Source: SAR324 cluster bacterium (GTDB lineage Bacteria > SAR324 > NAC60-12). From it: a stretch of DNA of 64,000 bases. Position 1 is the stretch's first letter. The number at the start of each line of letters is the position of its first letter. The position numbers were made by a program, and so were the translations under genes. The stretch is from NCBI GenBank assembly GCA_028281495.1, contig JANQJU010000043.1, positions 1 to 64,000 on the forward strand. The letters are read 5' to 3'. Below the pieces are notes generated by a model. That model was not told the DNA's origin. It saw nothing but the letters and a program-made list of their open reading frames with translations, and made no database searches. Of the stretch, positions 19,279-28,183 are shown in pieces.

Positions 19279-21024
19279 ATGGAAATCTTCAACAAAGCTG
19301 CTTTGCAGGCCTTGCATCATAAAAAAGATGAGACGAAGGCCTACACGATTTTGATCGTGGATGACGAAGAATACATCGTCAGCACGCTTCAACGGATGTT
19401 GGATCAAGAGTACAATGTTCTAACCGCCCGCAGCGGAGAAGAAGCATGGGATCTGATTCAAAACGATCCCAACCCCGAACGCATCCATCTCATTCTTTCC
19501 GACCAACGGATGGATGGCATCACAGGGATCGAGTTTTTAGAACAGACCGTCAGCGTGATTCCTCGTACAATCCGCATCATCCTCACGGGATTCACTGATG
19601 TGGATGCTCTCACCGATGCCATCAATAAAGCCCAAATTTACAAATTCATTGCCAAACCATTTGACCGGTTGGATATGATGATCACGGTCAAACTCGCCTT
19701 GGAAAAGTATGAATTGGAATCGAAAAACATTCGATTGATTGAGGATCTGAAAACCCTCAATGCCTCTTTAGAACAGCGCGTTGAGGATCGTACTGCCGAA
19801 CTGCAAGACACCAATACCAAACTTTCTCAGGAGATTACCGAACGGAAAAAAATCGAAGTTGAATTGGTTTCTGCCAAGAACAAAGCTGAGGAAATGAATC
19901 GGTTGAAAAGTTCGTTTTTGGCCAATATGAGCCATGAGATCCGGACGCCTATGAATTCGATTATTGGCTTTGCCTCGATCCTCAAAGAAGAGCTGACGAG
20001 CAACAATTCTCGTTCGTTGGTGGATCATATCCTGACCAACAGTCAACGTTTGCTGCAAACCATCAATGATATCCTCGACATCACCAAACTCGAAGCCAAC
20101 AAACAAGAAATGGAGTTGTCCATCCGGAATGTAGTGGACGAATGCCGGATGAATCTGGCGCTTTTGCGTCCGATTGCGAGCAAAAAAGGACTCTTGCTTC
20201 ATTTCGAACCGAGCCAACTAGAAATCTATTCACAATTGGATTTCAAATTTTTCAGTCAAATCCTCAACAATCTGGTGGGCAATGCGATCAAGTTCACTTT
20301 GGAAGGAAATATCTGGATCACCTTGGATTACACCCAAGAAGAATTGGGCAACTGGGTCACTTTGGGGGTGAAAGACGAAGGGGTTGGAATCAGCGAAGAC
20401 TTTCAACCTTATGTATTTGACGAATTTAAACAAGAAAGCGAAGGCTATGGCCGTAAATTCGAAGGCACGGGGCTGGGACTTTCCATCACCCGGCGTTTGA
20501 TCGATTTGATGGATGGCGAGATTTCCGTGACCAGTTCCAAAGGCAAAGGTACCGCTTTTAGTGTCCGCTTTCCCGCTCTGGAAGCCGCCCCTCCGAACTT
20601 GGCTCCAGTGGAAGATTCCAGTACGCTCAATCGCACTTATGAATATACTCCACGCGGCAATAGCCCCCGGTTGTTGCTTGTAGAAGACGATATGGATTCC
20701 CAAAAACTGGTCAAACTGATTTTGAATGGTCTGTATCAGATCGAAACGGCGAGTTCGGGTTCCGAAGCGCTCGGTAAAATCACGGCCAAACAATATGATC
20801 TCATTCTCATGGATATCAATCTAGGGCATGGTATGGATGGTTCGCAAACAGCGCAGTGTATCCACCGTATCCAAGACTATGAAAAGGTTCCCATCATTGC
20901 CATTACCGCCTTTGCGATGAAAGGCGACCGCGAGCGCTTCCTCAGCGCTGGTTTCCACGACTACATTGCGAAACCCTACCAAAAAGAAGAACTCCTGGAG
21001 AAGTTGCAGGAGATTTGTTCTTAA
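19279..21024 (+). CDS. hybrid histidine kinase, REC-HisKA-HATPase-REC
   Basis: This protein has 581 residues from the ATG at 19279; an in-frame upstream ATG at 19216 would overlap the giant kinase by 56 bp. The N-terminal receiver has VDDEE, SDQRMDG and FIAKPF. A coiled coil leads to HisKA (NMSHEIRTPMNS) and HATPase (GVGIS, GTGLGLSI). A second receiver ends the protein (VEDDMDS, LMDINLGHGMDG, IAKPY). No membrane segment is present. With receivers at both ends and placed directly behind the multikinase, it can take a phosphoryl group and pass it on. No output DNA-binding domain is present in this cluster. Confidence 0.93.
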   Translation: MEIFNKAALQALHHKKDETKAYTILIVDDEEYIVSTLQRMLDQEYNVLTARSGEEAWDLIQNDPNPERIHLILSDQRMDGITGIEFLEQTVSVIPRTIRIILTGFTDVDALTDAINKAQIYKFIAKPFDRLDMMITVKLALEKYELESKNIRLIEDLKTLNASLEQRVEDRTAELQDTNTKLSQEITERKKIEVELVSAKNKAEEMNRLKSSFLANMSHEIRTPMNSIIGFASILKEELTSNNSRSLVDHILTNSQRLLQTINDILDITKLEANKQEMELSIRNVVDECRMNLALLRPIASKKGLLLHFEPSQLEIYSQLDFKFFSQILNNLVGNAIKFTLEGNIWITLDYTQEELGNWVTLGVKDEGVGISEDFQPYVFDEFKQESEGYGRKFEGTGLGLSITRRLIDLMDGEISVTSSKGKGTAFSVRFPALEAAPPNLAPVEDSSTLNRTYEYTPRGNSPRLLLVEDDMDSQKLVKLILNGLYQIETASSGSEALGKITAKQYDLILMDINLGHGMDGSQTAQCIHRIQDYEKVPIIAITAFAMKGDRERFLSAGFHDYIAKPYQKEELLEKLQEICS

Positions 21025-21102
21025 ATTGAAAATATACCCACCCCTTTCCAATTGCGTGTGCCCTCGCAACGAAGTATGCTCCAACCGTTTTTAGATTAAG
21101 TG

Positions 21103-21127
21103 GAGAAGACCAGTGATGGATCTTCTC
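21103..21127. terminator. hairpin between hybrid kinase and methyltransferase genes
   Basis: GAGAAGA at 21103-21109 pairs with TCTTCTC at 21121-21127. Inside it, CCA and TGG close a GTGA tetraloop, with one bulged A. AAAAGTTTT follows rather than a pure T tract. It may be a weak terminator or an mRNA 3'-end structure. Confidence 0.45.
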
Positions 21128-21161
21128 AAAAGTTTTCGATTGCCTCGTTTAGGAGAAACAC

Positions 21162-22193
21162 ATGGCTATTTCGTTTGCACCCCAAGAGCTATTCAGCCTG
21201 CTCTTTCATGGAACCAAAGCGGTGGATGTGCTGCAAGCTGCTTTGGAATTGGGGATTCTGAGACGCTTGGATGAGGGTCCCGTGACCGTTGCTCAATTGA
21301 GCCAGGATTTAGAATTGATTCCCGAACGCTTGGTGAAATTTATGGATTGCTTGGAAGGGTTGGGGTTGGTGCGTCAAGAACCCGAAGAAACGTTGGAAGA
21401 CACTCGTTATGTTTCCATCGAACCTTTGCATGATGCAGCGACTATCATTGTGGGGTCTCAGTCCGTAGAACGAGAGCGGGACCACTTCAATTGGGAATCG
21501 TTGCAGGGACGGCTGCCGGAAGTGTTGCAGGGGAAACATCAGGTGCCGATTCGCAGTTTTGACTGGCCGCCTCGTAACCCGCAGCAAATCAAAATGTTTG
21601 AAGCGACTATGGCCCAAGGCCTGGACCCCATCGAAGCCGGGTTGATTAAGGCTCGTGATCGACTGTGGCCACCCCCGCCCGAAGGACAAGCCGTGAGGAT
21701 TCTCGATATCGGCGGTGGCGATGGTAGTTTGGCCCAACGCTTAGTCACCAAGGAATCTCATCTGTGGGTGGATATTTATAATCTGCCAGAAACTCGTTTT
21801 TTAGTAGAATCCAAAGTGGAAAAACATTCAGACCATCTCGAGTTTGTTGCAGGGGATTTCCTCAAAGAAGAACTGCCTTCTGGATACGATGTGCTGTTGT
21901 TGGTTCGGGTATTGATGGATTGGCCTGACCCTATTGCCAAGGAACTTCTGAAAAAAGCAATGGATGCCGTCGTCCCTGGAGGCTGGGTGGTGATTTGTGA
22001 ACCGTTTCGTAAACCTGCACCGTTAGCTCGCCAACTGTTCTGGAATTATTTCCTGATGGGAGTGGATGGTTGTTCTAGCCGATTACGTGATACACAAAAT
22101 TATCATCGGATGCTTTCCCAAACCGGTTTCCAGAAAATTGAGGTGTTAGCCGGCGAGCCGCCCTTTGATTTGATCATCGCCCGCCGACCGTAG
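21162..22193 (+). CDS. SAM-dependent methyltransferase, plant-type O-methyltransferase family
   Basis: This 343-residue protein has a winged-helix dimerisation domain (about residues 10-85, ALELGILRRL and VAQLSQDLELIPERL). The Rossmann methyltransferase domain has SAM motif RILDIGGGDGS near residue 180, and later GWVVICEP. This is the domain order of family-2 O-methyltransferases, which act on small phenolic or polyketide-type hydroxyls; the substrate here is unknown. It has an AGGAGAAA-type ribosome site and no co-directional partner. The 336-bp gap after it carries the control region of the mal operon. Confidence 0.82.
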   Translation: MAISFAPQELFSLLFHGTKAVDVLQAALELGILRRLDEGPVTVAQLSQDLELIPERLVKFMDCLEGLGLVRQEPEETLEDTRYVSIEPLHDAATIIVGSQSVERERDHFNWESLQGRLPEVLQGKHQVPIRSFDWPPRNPQQIKMFEATMAQGLDPIEAGLIKARDRLWPPPPEGQAVRILDIGGGDGSLAQRLVTKESHLWVDIYNLPETRFLVESKVEKHSDHLEFVAGDFLKEELPSGYDVLLLVRVLMDWPDPIAKELLKKAMDAVVPGGWVVICEPFRKPAPLARQLFWNYFLMGVDGCSSRLRDTQNYHRMLSQTGFQKIEVLAGEPPFDLIIARRP

Positions 22194-22381
22194 CTTTTTG
22201 TGCCTGTCTTCCTGTTTTTCCCATCACCCCTTCCTCTTGTCTTTGAGATATAACTCTAGACTGCTTGCCTTTTTCGCAAAGTTGACTCCCTGATTGTCCT
22301 TTAGCTCATCATTCATTTTGCTTGCACTGATTTGAGTTTTGCTCCTCACAGGGACCCAATCATTTGCTTTGCAAAAATGTT

Positions 22382-22395
22382 TGCAATCGATTGCA
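22382..22395. promoter_or_regulatory. LacI/MalR-type operator palindrome
   Basis: TGCAATCGATTGCA is a perfect 14-bp palindrome with a central CG, the layout of LacI-family (CcpA/MalR/PurR class) operators. It ends 8 bp before a TTGACG -35-like box, 135 bp upstream of malE. No LacI-family gene is in the window. A site just upstream of -35 could allow activation, or repression through looping. Confidence 0.65.
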
Positions 22396-22403
22396 GAAAG
22401 GAG

Positions 22404-22433
22404 TTGACGGACAGAAAGCGAATCAGTTATCAA
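22404..22433 (+). promoter_or_regulatory. candidate mal operon promoter
   Basis: TTGACG at 22404-22409 and TATCAA at 22428-22433 are separated by 18 bp (17 bp if TTATCA is taken as the -10). The predicted start near 22440 gives a leader of about 90 nt that contains two hairpins. Confidence 0.5.
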
Positions 22434-22445
22434 GGGGGGGCGGAA

Positions 22446-22461
22446 CGTTCTTTTTAGAACG
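22446..22461 (+). promoter_or_regulatory. leader hairpin 1
   Basis: CGTTCT pairs with AGAACG around a TTTT loop, immediately after the predicted transcription start of the mal operon. It may be a 5'-stabilising stem or part of an attenuator. Confidence 0.4.
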
Positions 22462-22469
22462 ACGCCTCA

Positions 22470-22496
22470 ACTCTTGAGCATCAAAGAGTCTTTTTT
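22470..22496 (+). terminator. terminator-like leader hairpin before malE (possible attenuator)
   Basis: ACTCTT at 22470-22475 pairs with AAGAGT at 22484-22489 (extendable to 8 pairs with one bulge). A C and then six T follow. A competing small stem, CTCAA (22466-22470) with TTGAG (22474-22478), cannot form at the same time. The element lies 33 bp before the malE ATG. Confidence 0.45.
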
Positions 22497-22529
22497 CTAT
22501 CATCATTATTCACCCATAGAGGAGGTATC

Positions 22530-23711
22530 ATGAAGTTGATCAAATTTATTGCATCAACCTTGATTGCGGGATTGCTTGGCGTTGCGGCGGCAAGTGCACA
22601 AGATAAACTGATTATTTGGATTGCCGCTGACCGGAAACCCGGTGTGGACGTAACAGCAAAGAAATTTACAGACGAATTGGGAATCGAAGCCGTTGTAGAA
22701 GGAATACCCGGAGACCAAATGGCTCAAAAATACATCAATGCGGCGCAAACTGGAAAAGGCCCCGATGTTTTTGTATGGGCCCATGATCGTTTAGGTGAGC
22801 TAGTTGCTGGCGGAATGGTTGCGGAAATTGAACCCAGTGGAGAGTTGAAAGGAAAAGTCAATGACAAAGGGTGGAAAGCCTTCACAATGGGGGGAAAAAT
22901 GTATGGTTACCCCATTGGATTAGAAACGGTTTCCTTGGTCTACAATAAAGATTTGGTTCCCAGTGCACCGGAGACTTTCGAGGAGTTGTTCGAATTGAAT
23001 AAGACGGTACGTAAAGGGGATGTATACACCATGATCTACGACTACAATAATTTCTACCTTTCCTTTGCACTGTTTGGGGCGCAAGGAGGGTATGTATTTG
23101 GTGAGAAAGCCAATGGCGACCTCGATCCAGGAGATGTGGGCTTGAATAAACCAGGTTCCATTGAAGGGGCCAAGATGATCAAGCGTTTGATTGACGAAGG
23201 AGTGATGCCTAAAGGAGCGGATTGGAACATCATGGATAGCAAAATGAATGCAGGCCAAAGTGGCATGATGATCAATGGACCTTGGTCTTGGGCGAACTTA
23301 GAGAAGAATAAAATCAATTACGGTGTGGCCGCGCTTCCTACCTTGGGTGGAAAACCGGCACGTCCCTTTGTGGGGGTTCAAGGGTTCTTGATCAACCGTG
23401 CCTCTCAAAACTATGAATTGGCTAAGGAATTCATTGAGAACTACGTGATGACTGTAGGTGCCATGAAAGCGATGGACGAAACAGTTTCTATTGGTGCTCC
23501 TGCGCTGAAGGCTTATTATGACCAACGTGCGTCTGACCCACGTGTTCAAGCCACCATGACCAATGCACAAAATGGTGTATTGATGCCTAATATTCCAAAA
23601 ATGGGAGCCGTTTGGGGGGCTATGCCATCTGCCCTCCAAAACATCACCAACGGTGAACAAACCCCAGAAGAAGCTCTGGGTAACGCCGTTCGTCGAATCA
23701 ACAAAAGCTAA
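22530..23711 (+). CDS. malE: maltose/maltodextrin-binding periplasmic protein
   Basis: This 393-residue periplasmic solute-binding protein starts with a Sec signal peptide of about 23 residues (cleavage after ASA). The mature protein follows the MalE pattern: KLIIWIAADRKPG, DVFVWAHDRLGELV, YGYPIGLETVSLVYNK, GMMINGPWSWANL and a VGVQGFLINRAS segment. It delivers malto-oligosaccharides to MalFG. A strong GAGGAGG ribosome site lies 6 bp before the ATG. A LacI-type operator, promoter and terminator-like leader precede it, and a GC-rich hairpin follows its stop. No malK ATPase gene is nearby, so a shared ATPase encoded elsewhere must energise transport. Confidence 0.93.
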   Translation: MKLIKFIASTLIAGLLGVAAASAQDKLIIWIAADRKPGVDVTAKKFTDELGIEAVVEGIPGDQMAQKYINAAQTGKGPDVFVWAHDRLGELVAGGMVAEIEPSGELKGKVNDKGWKAFTMGGKMYGYPIGLETVSLVYNKDLVPSAPETFEELFELNKTVRKGDVYTMIYDYNNFYLSFALFGAQGGYVFGEKANGDLDPGDVGLNKPGSIEGAKMIKRLIDEGVMPKGADWNIMDSKMNAGQSGMMINGPWSWANLEKNKINYGVAALPTLGGKPARPFVGVQGFLINRASQNYELAKEFIENYVMTVGAMKAMDETVSIGAPALKAYYDQRASDPRVQATMTNAQNGVLMPNIPKMGAVWGAMPSALQNITNGEQTPEEALGNAVRRINKS

Positions 23712-23724
23712 TTGACTCTTCCTC

Positions 23725-23752
23725 ATCGGAGTGGGGCCGGTTCCACTCCGAT
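23725..23752 (+). promoter_or_regulatory. malE-malF intercistronic hairpin
   Basis: ATCGGAGTGG at 23725-23734 pairs perfectly with CCACTCCGAT at 23743-23752 around an 8-nt GC-rich loop, 14 bp after the malE stop. T-rich DNA follows. In E. coli, REP hairpins at the same place protect malE mRNA and lower malF output; the same role is inferred here. Confidence 0.7.
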
Positions 23753-23802
23753 TCCACCCCTTATTTTATTTTTTCCCAAACATTAAATTTGAGGAGGAGG
23801 CT

Positions 23803-25332
23803 ATGGCCATCGAAACCTATCGATGGATTGGGAGAACTCTGGGTGCGATCCTCTCGATCCTCACACTCTATGTGGTTTTTCAGGTCTATTTAGCACAACA
23901 ATATGCCATCGCTTTGTTCATCTTGGCGATTTGGGGTCTGGGTGTGTACGTGTTTTTGTCACAGAAAGCCTATAGCTACCGTTACATGTTTTCGGGACTC
24001 CTGACTTTTTTCACATTCATCGTGTTGCCCCTGATTTACACGTTGTATATCAGCTTCACGAATCAAAGCGCAGGGAACCTGTTGACATTTGACCGGGCGC
24101 AGCGAGTTCTACTTTCCGAAACCTATCTTTCCGGTGACAAGAAGTATCAGTTTTCTTTTTACCAAACCCAAGCGGAGCCGCAGACAGGCCGTCTTTACTT
24201 TGTTGACAAAGCGGACAAATCCCAGACGTTTGTTTCTGAACTCATCACCTTGTCTGGCGAAGCTCCCATTCTGACATCTGCTTCATCAACCAGTTTTGAA
24301 CCAGAAGGAGAAAAGCTACCGTTTCGAGCAATGGTGAAATTGAGAAACCTGCTCAAGTTGGTGTCTGTGGAAATGCCGGATGGTTCTCAAATCAATCTTT
24401 CTAGCCTTCGAGAGTTTGCTCCAAAAACCCCTTTGTATGAGCTTGGAGACGACGATGCGCTTACCAATCTGCAAAACGGGACAGTTTATCGTCCTGACTT
24501 TGAAACCGGTTATTACGCGAACGAAAAAGGAGAACGCTTGGTTCCCGGTTTTCGTATCGGAGTCGGGGTTTACAATTATGTTCGGGTGGTGACGGAACCC
24601 GCGATTTCCCAGCCCTTTTTCAAAGTATTCATTTGGACAATTATTTTTGCAGGGTTCTCGGTTAGCATCACATTGATCCTGGGCATGGTTTTAGCGGCGC
24701 TATTGGAATGGCCCATGCTGCGTTTTCGAAAACTTTACCGAACCCTGTTGATTCTGCCTTATGCGGTTCCAGCGTTCATTTCGATTTTAGTTTTCCGCGG
24801 CTTGTTCAATAGCAACTTTGGGGAAATCAATCTCGTGTTGGATGCCTTGTTGGGGATTCGTCCTGAATGGTTCGCCGATCCTTTCTTAGCGAAAGTGATG
24901 GTGATTTTGGTCAATATCTGGCTGGGGTATCCCTACATGATGATCGTTTCCACGGGGATTCTTCAATCCATTCCAACACAGCTGTATGAGGCATCGGCGT
25001 TAGATGGAGCAGGGACGATTCAGAACTTCACACGCATCACCGCTCCATTGATCATTCGGCCTCTGCTCCCATTGTTGATTTCGTCGTTTGCTTTCAATTT
25101 CAATAATTTTGTTCTGATCTTTCTGCTGACCCAGGGGCGACCTGATATGTCGGAAGCGCTCACTCCGGTAGGCCACACCGACATTCTGGTGTCGTACACC
25201 TTCCGATTGGCGTTCAATTCTACGGAACCGGAATTCGGTTTTGCTTCCGCAATTGCAGTGATGATTTTTGTGATTGTGGCCGTGCTTTCTATCGTCAGCA
25301 TGCGTCTTACCAATGCAGAACAAGCCAAATAA
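23803..25332 (+). CDS. malF: maltose/maltodextrin ABC transporter permease MalF
   Basis: This 509-residue inner-membrane permease has about eight membrane segments. A long periplasmic loop between about residues 95 and 250 is the MalF-specific P2 loop that touches MalE. The EAA motif (EASALDGAGTIQNFTRI) near residue 395-411 contacts the ATPase. The ATG at 23803 follows GAGGAGGAGG; an ATG at 23731 would run through the intercistronic hairpin and is rejected. malG follows 9 bp later. Confidence 0.94.
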   Translation: MAIETYRWIGRTLGAILSILTLYVVFQVYLAQQYAIALFILAIWGLGVYVFLSQKAYSYRYMFSGLLTFFTFIVLPLIYTLYISFTNQSAGNLLTFDRAQRVLLSETYLSGDKKYQFSFYQTQAEPQTGRLYFVDKADKSQTFVSELITLSGEAPILTSASSTSFEPEGEKLPFRAMVKLRNLLKLVSVEMPDGSQINLSSLREFAPKTPLYELGDDDALTNLQNGTVYRPDFETGYYANEKGERLVPGFRIGVGVYNYVRVVTEPAISQPFFKVFIWTIIFAGFSVSITLILGMVLAALLEWPMLRFRKLYRTLLILPYAVPAFISILVFRGLFNSNFGEINLVLDALLGIRPEWFADPFLAKVMVILVNIWLGYPYMMIVSTGILQSIPTQLYEASALDGAGTIQNFTRITAPLIIRPLLPLLISSFAFNFNNFVLIFLLTQGRPDMSEALTPVGHTDILVSYTFRLAFNSTEPEFGFASAIAVMIFVIVAVLSIVSMRLTNAEQAK

Positions 25333-25341
25333 GGAGGAACT

Positions 25342-26229
25342 ATGGTATCCAACCGAGTACAACTACGATGGCGAATCATTGGGGCACATGCTTTTATCAT
25401 TGTCTTTTTGATCGTCACCTTATTTCCTTTGTTGATGGTGTTTTCCATTTCGTTTCGTGCTGGAAATCTTGCTGTCGGCAGCATCATTCCTGAAAATTTC
25501 AGTTTGGAGCATTGGAAGCTCGCTTTAGAAATTCCCTACATTGATGACAATGGCAACGAAGTGAAACCGTTATTTCCCGTGCTCACTTGGCTTTGGAATT
25601 CCATCAAAGTGGGGGCGATTTCGTCTCTGTTAGTGGTCTTGCTGTCCACAACCTGCGCCTATGCCTTCGCACGAATGAAATTCCGATTCAAATCGGGTTT
25701 GCTCAACACGCTGTTGGTGTTGCAGATGTTTCCTGCGGTATTGGCTTTGGTTGCGATCTATACCATTCTGGATTTCTTGGGATCGTATCTCCCGGCCTTA
25801 GGATTGGATTCCCATTGGGGGCTGATTCTAGTGTATCTGGGGGGGATCGGAATGCACATCTGGACCATTCGGGGGTATTTCGAAAACATCCCAGATACGA
25901 TGGAAGAATCCGCTCTGATCGATGGAGCCTCTCCGTTTCAAGCATTTATTCTCATTTTGCTTCCGGTGAGCTATCCCATTTTAGCAGTGGTGTTCATTTT
26001 GTCGTTTATCTTCAATTTTTCAGAATACCCGGTGGCTTCGGTACTGCTGCAAAGTGCAGACAAAATCACTTTACCGGTCGGGCTCAGCTTCTTTCTGCGT
26101 GACGGTAATTTTCTATGGGGTGATTTTGCAGCCGCAGCAATTTTGAGTGGTTTGCCGATCACCATCGTATTTTTATTGTGTCAACGCTTCCTCGTTTCAG
26201 GCCTCACCTCAGGTGGAGTGAAAGGCTAA
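25342..26229 (+). CDS. malG: maltose/maltodextrin ABC transporter permease MalG
   Basis: This 295-residue permease has six predicted membrane segments. Its EAA loop (EESALIDGASPFQAF) lies near residues 193-207, and the C-terminus GLTSGGVKG matches the MalG tail that reaches into the ATPase dimer. An AAGGAGG site precedes the ATG. It is the last gene of the transporter unit, and a long hairpin 31 bp downstream probably ends the transcript. Confidence 0.95.
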   Translation: MVSNRVQLRWRIIGAHAFIIVFLIVTLFPLLMVFSISFRAGNLAVGSIIPENFSLEHWKLALEIPYIDDNGNEVKPLFPVLTWLWNSIKVGAISSLLVVLLSTTCAYAFARMKFRFKSGLLNTLLVLQMFPAVLALVAIYTILDFLGSYLPALGLDSHWGLILVYLGGIGMHIWTIRGYFENIPDTMEESALIDGASPFQAFILILLPVSYPILAVVFILSFIFNFSEYPVASVLLQSADKITLPVGLSFFLRDGNFLWGDFAAAAILSGLPITIVFLLCQRFLVSGLTSGGVKG

Positions 26230-26260
26230 GCCTTAGAAACTGTAACGTGCTTGAATCTTT

Positions 26261-26295
26261 TCTGAGGAAGCCAATCAACAATTGGCTTTCTCAGA
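26261..26295 (+). terminator. hairpin terminator after malG
   Basis: A 15-bp stem (26261-26275 with 26281-26295, one G-T wobble) closes a CAACA loop. CCCCTTCCTCATTTTT follows, so the T tract is delayed. It is the strongest hairpin in the 323-bp gap before the chemoreceptor gene. Confidence 0.65.
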
Positions 26296-26401
26296 CCCCT
26301 TCCTCATTTTTACCTCCTGTTTGTTCTTGCTTTTTCGCGGCTTCTCGACAGATCTCCATCCCCTCTATTCGATTTCTCAGGCCTGACTTGAAGGATTCAC
26401 A

Positions 26402-26433
26402 TGAAATTGTAATTGCGTGAAATCGTAATTGCG
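26402..26433. repeat. two tandem 16-bp repeats upstream of the chemoreceptor
   Basis: TGAAATTGTAATTGCG is followed directly by TGAAATCGTAATTGCG (one mismatch). About 40 bp later ATTCCATCC occurs twice, at 26473-26481 and 26491-26499. The rest of the 26230-26552 gap holds the malG terminator and no gene that I can support. The repeats could be regulator sites for the chemoreceptor gene. Confidence 0.6.
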
Positions 26434-26552
26434 TGGTCCATGAAGAGTTTGGTACATCTTGAGAGAGGCATACGATTCCATCCATTCCATTCATTCCATC
26501 CGTCAAGCAATCGGAGGCGATTCTGTGAGCAATTTGTTGAACAAGAGGGGCT

Positions 26553-28106
26553 ATGAAAATCACGATCAAAAACAAACTGATTCTTACTGTGCTATTGTTA
26601 ATTTTGGTGCTACAGGCAAGTTCAGCAGCACTGCAATATTTTCAGATTCGTTCGATCCTAGCTGAAGGATTGACCAGTGAAGCGATCAACATGACCGCTC
26701 CACTATTTGTGACCCTCACCAGCAAGTTTGACCAGTTTACGGGGGAGGAAGACGAGGAAGAAATCACATCCTCTCTGACCGTGTATACTGCATTCATGGG
26801 ATGGAAAGAGTTTCCTTCTCTGATTAAGCTTCAAGAAAAATTACAGGATCTCCATTTTGTCAGCCCTGCTGGAATCATCATTTCTCACGAAAATCGTGAG
26901 ATCGTGGAACAATCCATCGATTCCGGTTTGGTCGATATCGTAGCCGCCCCCAAAGTCACATCGCTTCAAACCCAAGATCAATTCTTCGTGTTTGTGCCCT
27001 ACTTGTTTAAAGATCGATTCTTAGGTGGCATTTTGGTTTCCTATTCCAACGCCAAGATTAATGAAGAACGCGATCAACTGTTACTCACGACAGTGGCTCT
27101 TTTATTTTTCTTTTTGATCATCGGCTGTTGTGGAGCTTGGGTGATCGCTCGCAACATCACGAAACCCATCAAAGCGGTCAGTTTTGCATTAAAAGATATT
27201 GTGGAAGGGGAAGGCGATTTGACCAAAACGATTGAGGTCTCCTCCACGGATGAAATTGGAGAACTTGCCTCCCATTTCAATACCTTTGTAGCCAATGTCC
27301 GGCATATCATTCGGAGTATCGACCACGATTCCAAAGAGTTGACCAAAGTGGCTGAGACACTGTCTTCCACCACTTCAGAAAACAATGCCACTTTGGAATT
27401 AGTGATGCGTGACATTGATAGCGATTCCGATAGCATCGCCCGGAGTGCCTCGACGATTCAAGAAATGTCCGCAACCGTACAAGAATCCACACGGCAGGTG
27501 CAGGAAATCGAAAGAATGGCCACCTCCGCTGAAGAAAACGCGAGTGAAGCCAATGATGCCTTAGTAGCGACCAACCGGTCCATGGAAAAGCTGGAGGAGA
27601 GCAGCCAAGAGATTGAAGGGATTATTCAAGTGATCACAGAAATTGCCAACCAAACCAATCTGTTGTCGTTGAATGCAGCCATCGAAGCGGCCAAAGCAGG
27701 AGAGTTGGGGAAAGGGTTTGCTGTGGTTGCGGATGAAGTCCGTCGGCTGGCTGAACGTAGTTCTGCTTCGGTCGTAGAAATTCGGAATTTGATTGAACAG
27801 AGTGCGTCCAACGTAGACGAAGGCCACACCGTGATCAAACGCACTAGCGACATCTTGAAAAAAATTATCAACCAAGTGAAAGAGATCTCTTTGCGCATCA
27901 ATGAAACCACGGCCTCGATTGTCGAACAAGATGTGGGGATTCGTGAGATTGCCCACACTGCCGATACCCTCAACGAAAACAGTGAAAAAAATGCAGAGGC
28001 GATCCATAAGATTTCGGAAAGTACAGATCATGTTGCGCAGACCACAGAGGACCTTAGCAAGCTTTCTGACAACCTCATGCAGCATGTCGCCCGTTTTAAA
28101 ATTTAA
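26553..28106 (+). CDS. methyl-accepting chemotaxis protein
   Basis: This 517-residue membrane chemoreceptor has a first membrane helix (about 8-28), a periplasmic sensor of about 150 residues, a second helix (about 178-200) and a HAMP domain (RNITKPIKAVSF to DEIGELASHFN). A long coiled-coil signalling domain follows, with the kinase-contact tip ITEIANQTNLLSLNAAIEAAKAGE near residue 355-380. The sensor is small and I cannot assign its ligand. Its place between malEFG and a debranching enzyme suggests sensing of maltodextrin or of ligand-bound MalE, as Tar does in E. coli. It has no visible CheB/CheR-tethering C-terminal peptide. Confidence 0.93.
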   Translation: MKITIKNKLILTVLLLILVLQASSAALQYFQIRSILAEGLTSEAINMTAPLFVTLTSKFDQFTGEEDEEEITSSLTVYTAFMGWKEFPSLIKLQEKLQDLHFVSPAGIIISHENREIVEQSIDSGLVDIVAAPKVTSLQTQDQFFVFVPYLFKDRFLGGILVSYSNAKINEERDQLLLTTVALLFFFLIIGCCGAWVIARNITKPIKAVSFALKDIVEGEGDLTKTIEVSSTDEIGELASHFNTFVANVRHIIRSIDHDSKELTKVAETLSSTTSENNATLELVMRDIDSDSDSIARSASTIQEMSATVQESTRQVQEIERMATSAEENASEANDALVATNRSMEKLEESSQEIEGIIQVITEIANQTNLLSLNAAIEAAKAGELGKGFAVVADEVRRLAERSSASVVEIRNLIEQSASNVDEGHTVIKRTSDILKKIINQVKEISLRINETTASIVEQDVGIREIAHTADTLNENSEKNAEAIHKISESTDHVAQTTEDLSKLSDNLMQHVARFKI

Positions 28107-28183
28107 TGGGTAATTTTGCAGTCATGAAATGGTACTGCCTTTAGGTGCATTGTTTGTGTTTTTGTGTTTCCTCCGTTGTGTGT

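Noticed and set aside
20230..20793. 187-codon antisense open frame in the hybrid kinase
   Set aside because: It overlaps the conserved HATPase and receiver domains and has no ribosome site or homology signal.
25587..26102. 171-codon frame within malG
   Set aside because: It is a shifted frame over conserved MalG sequence.
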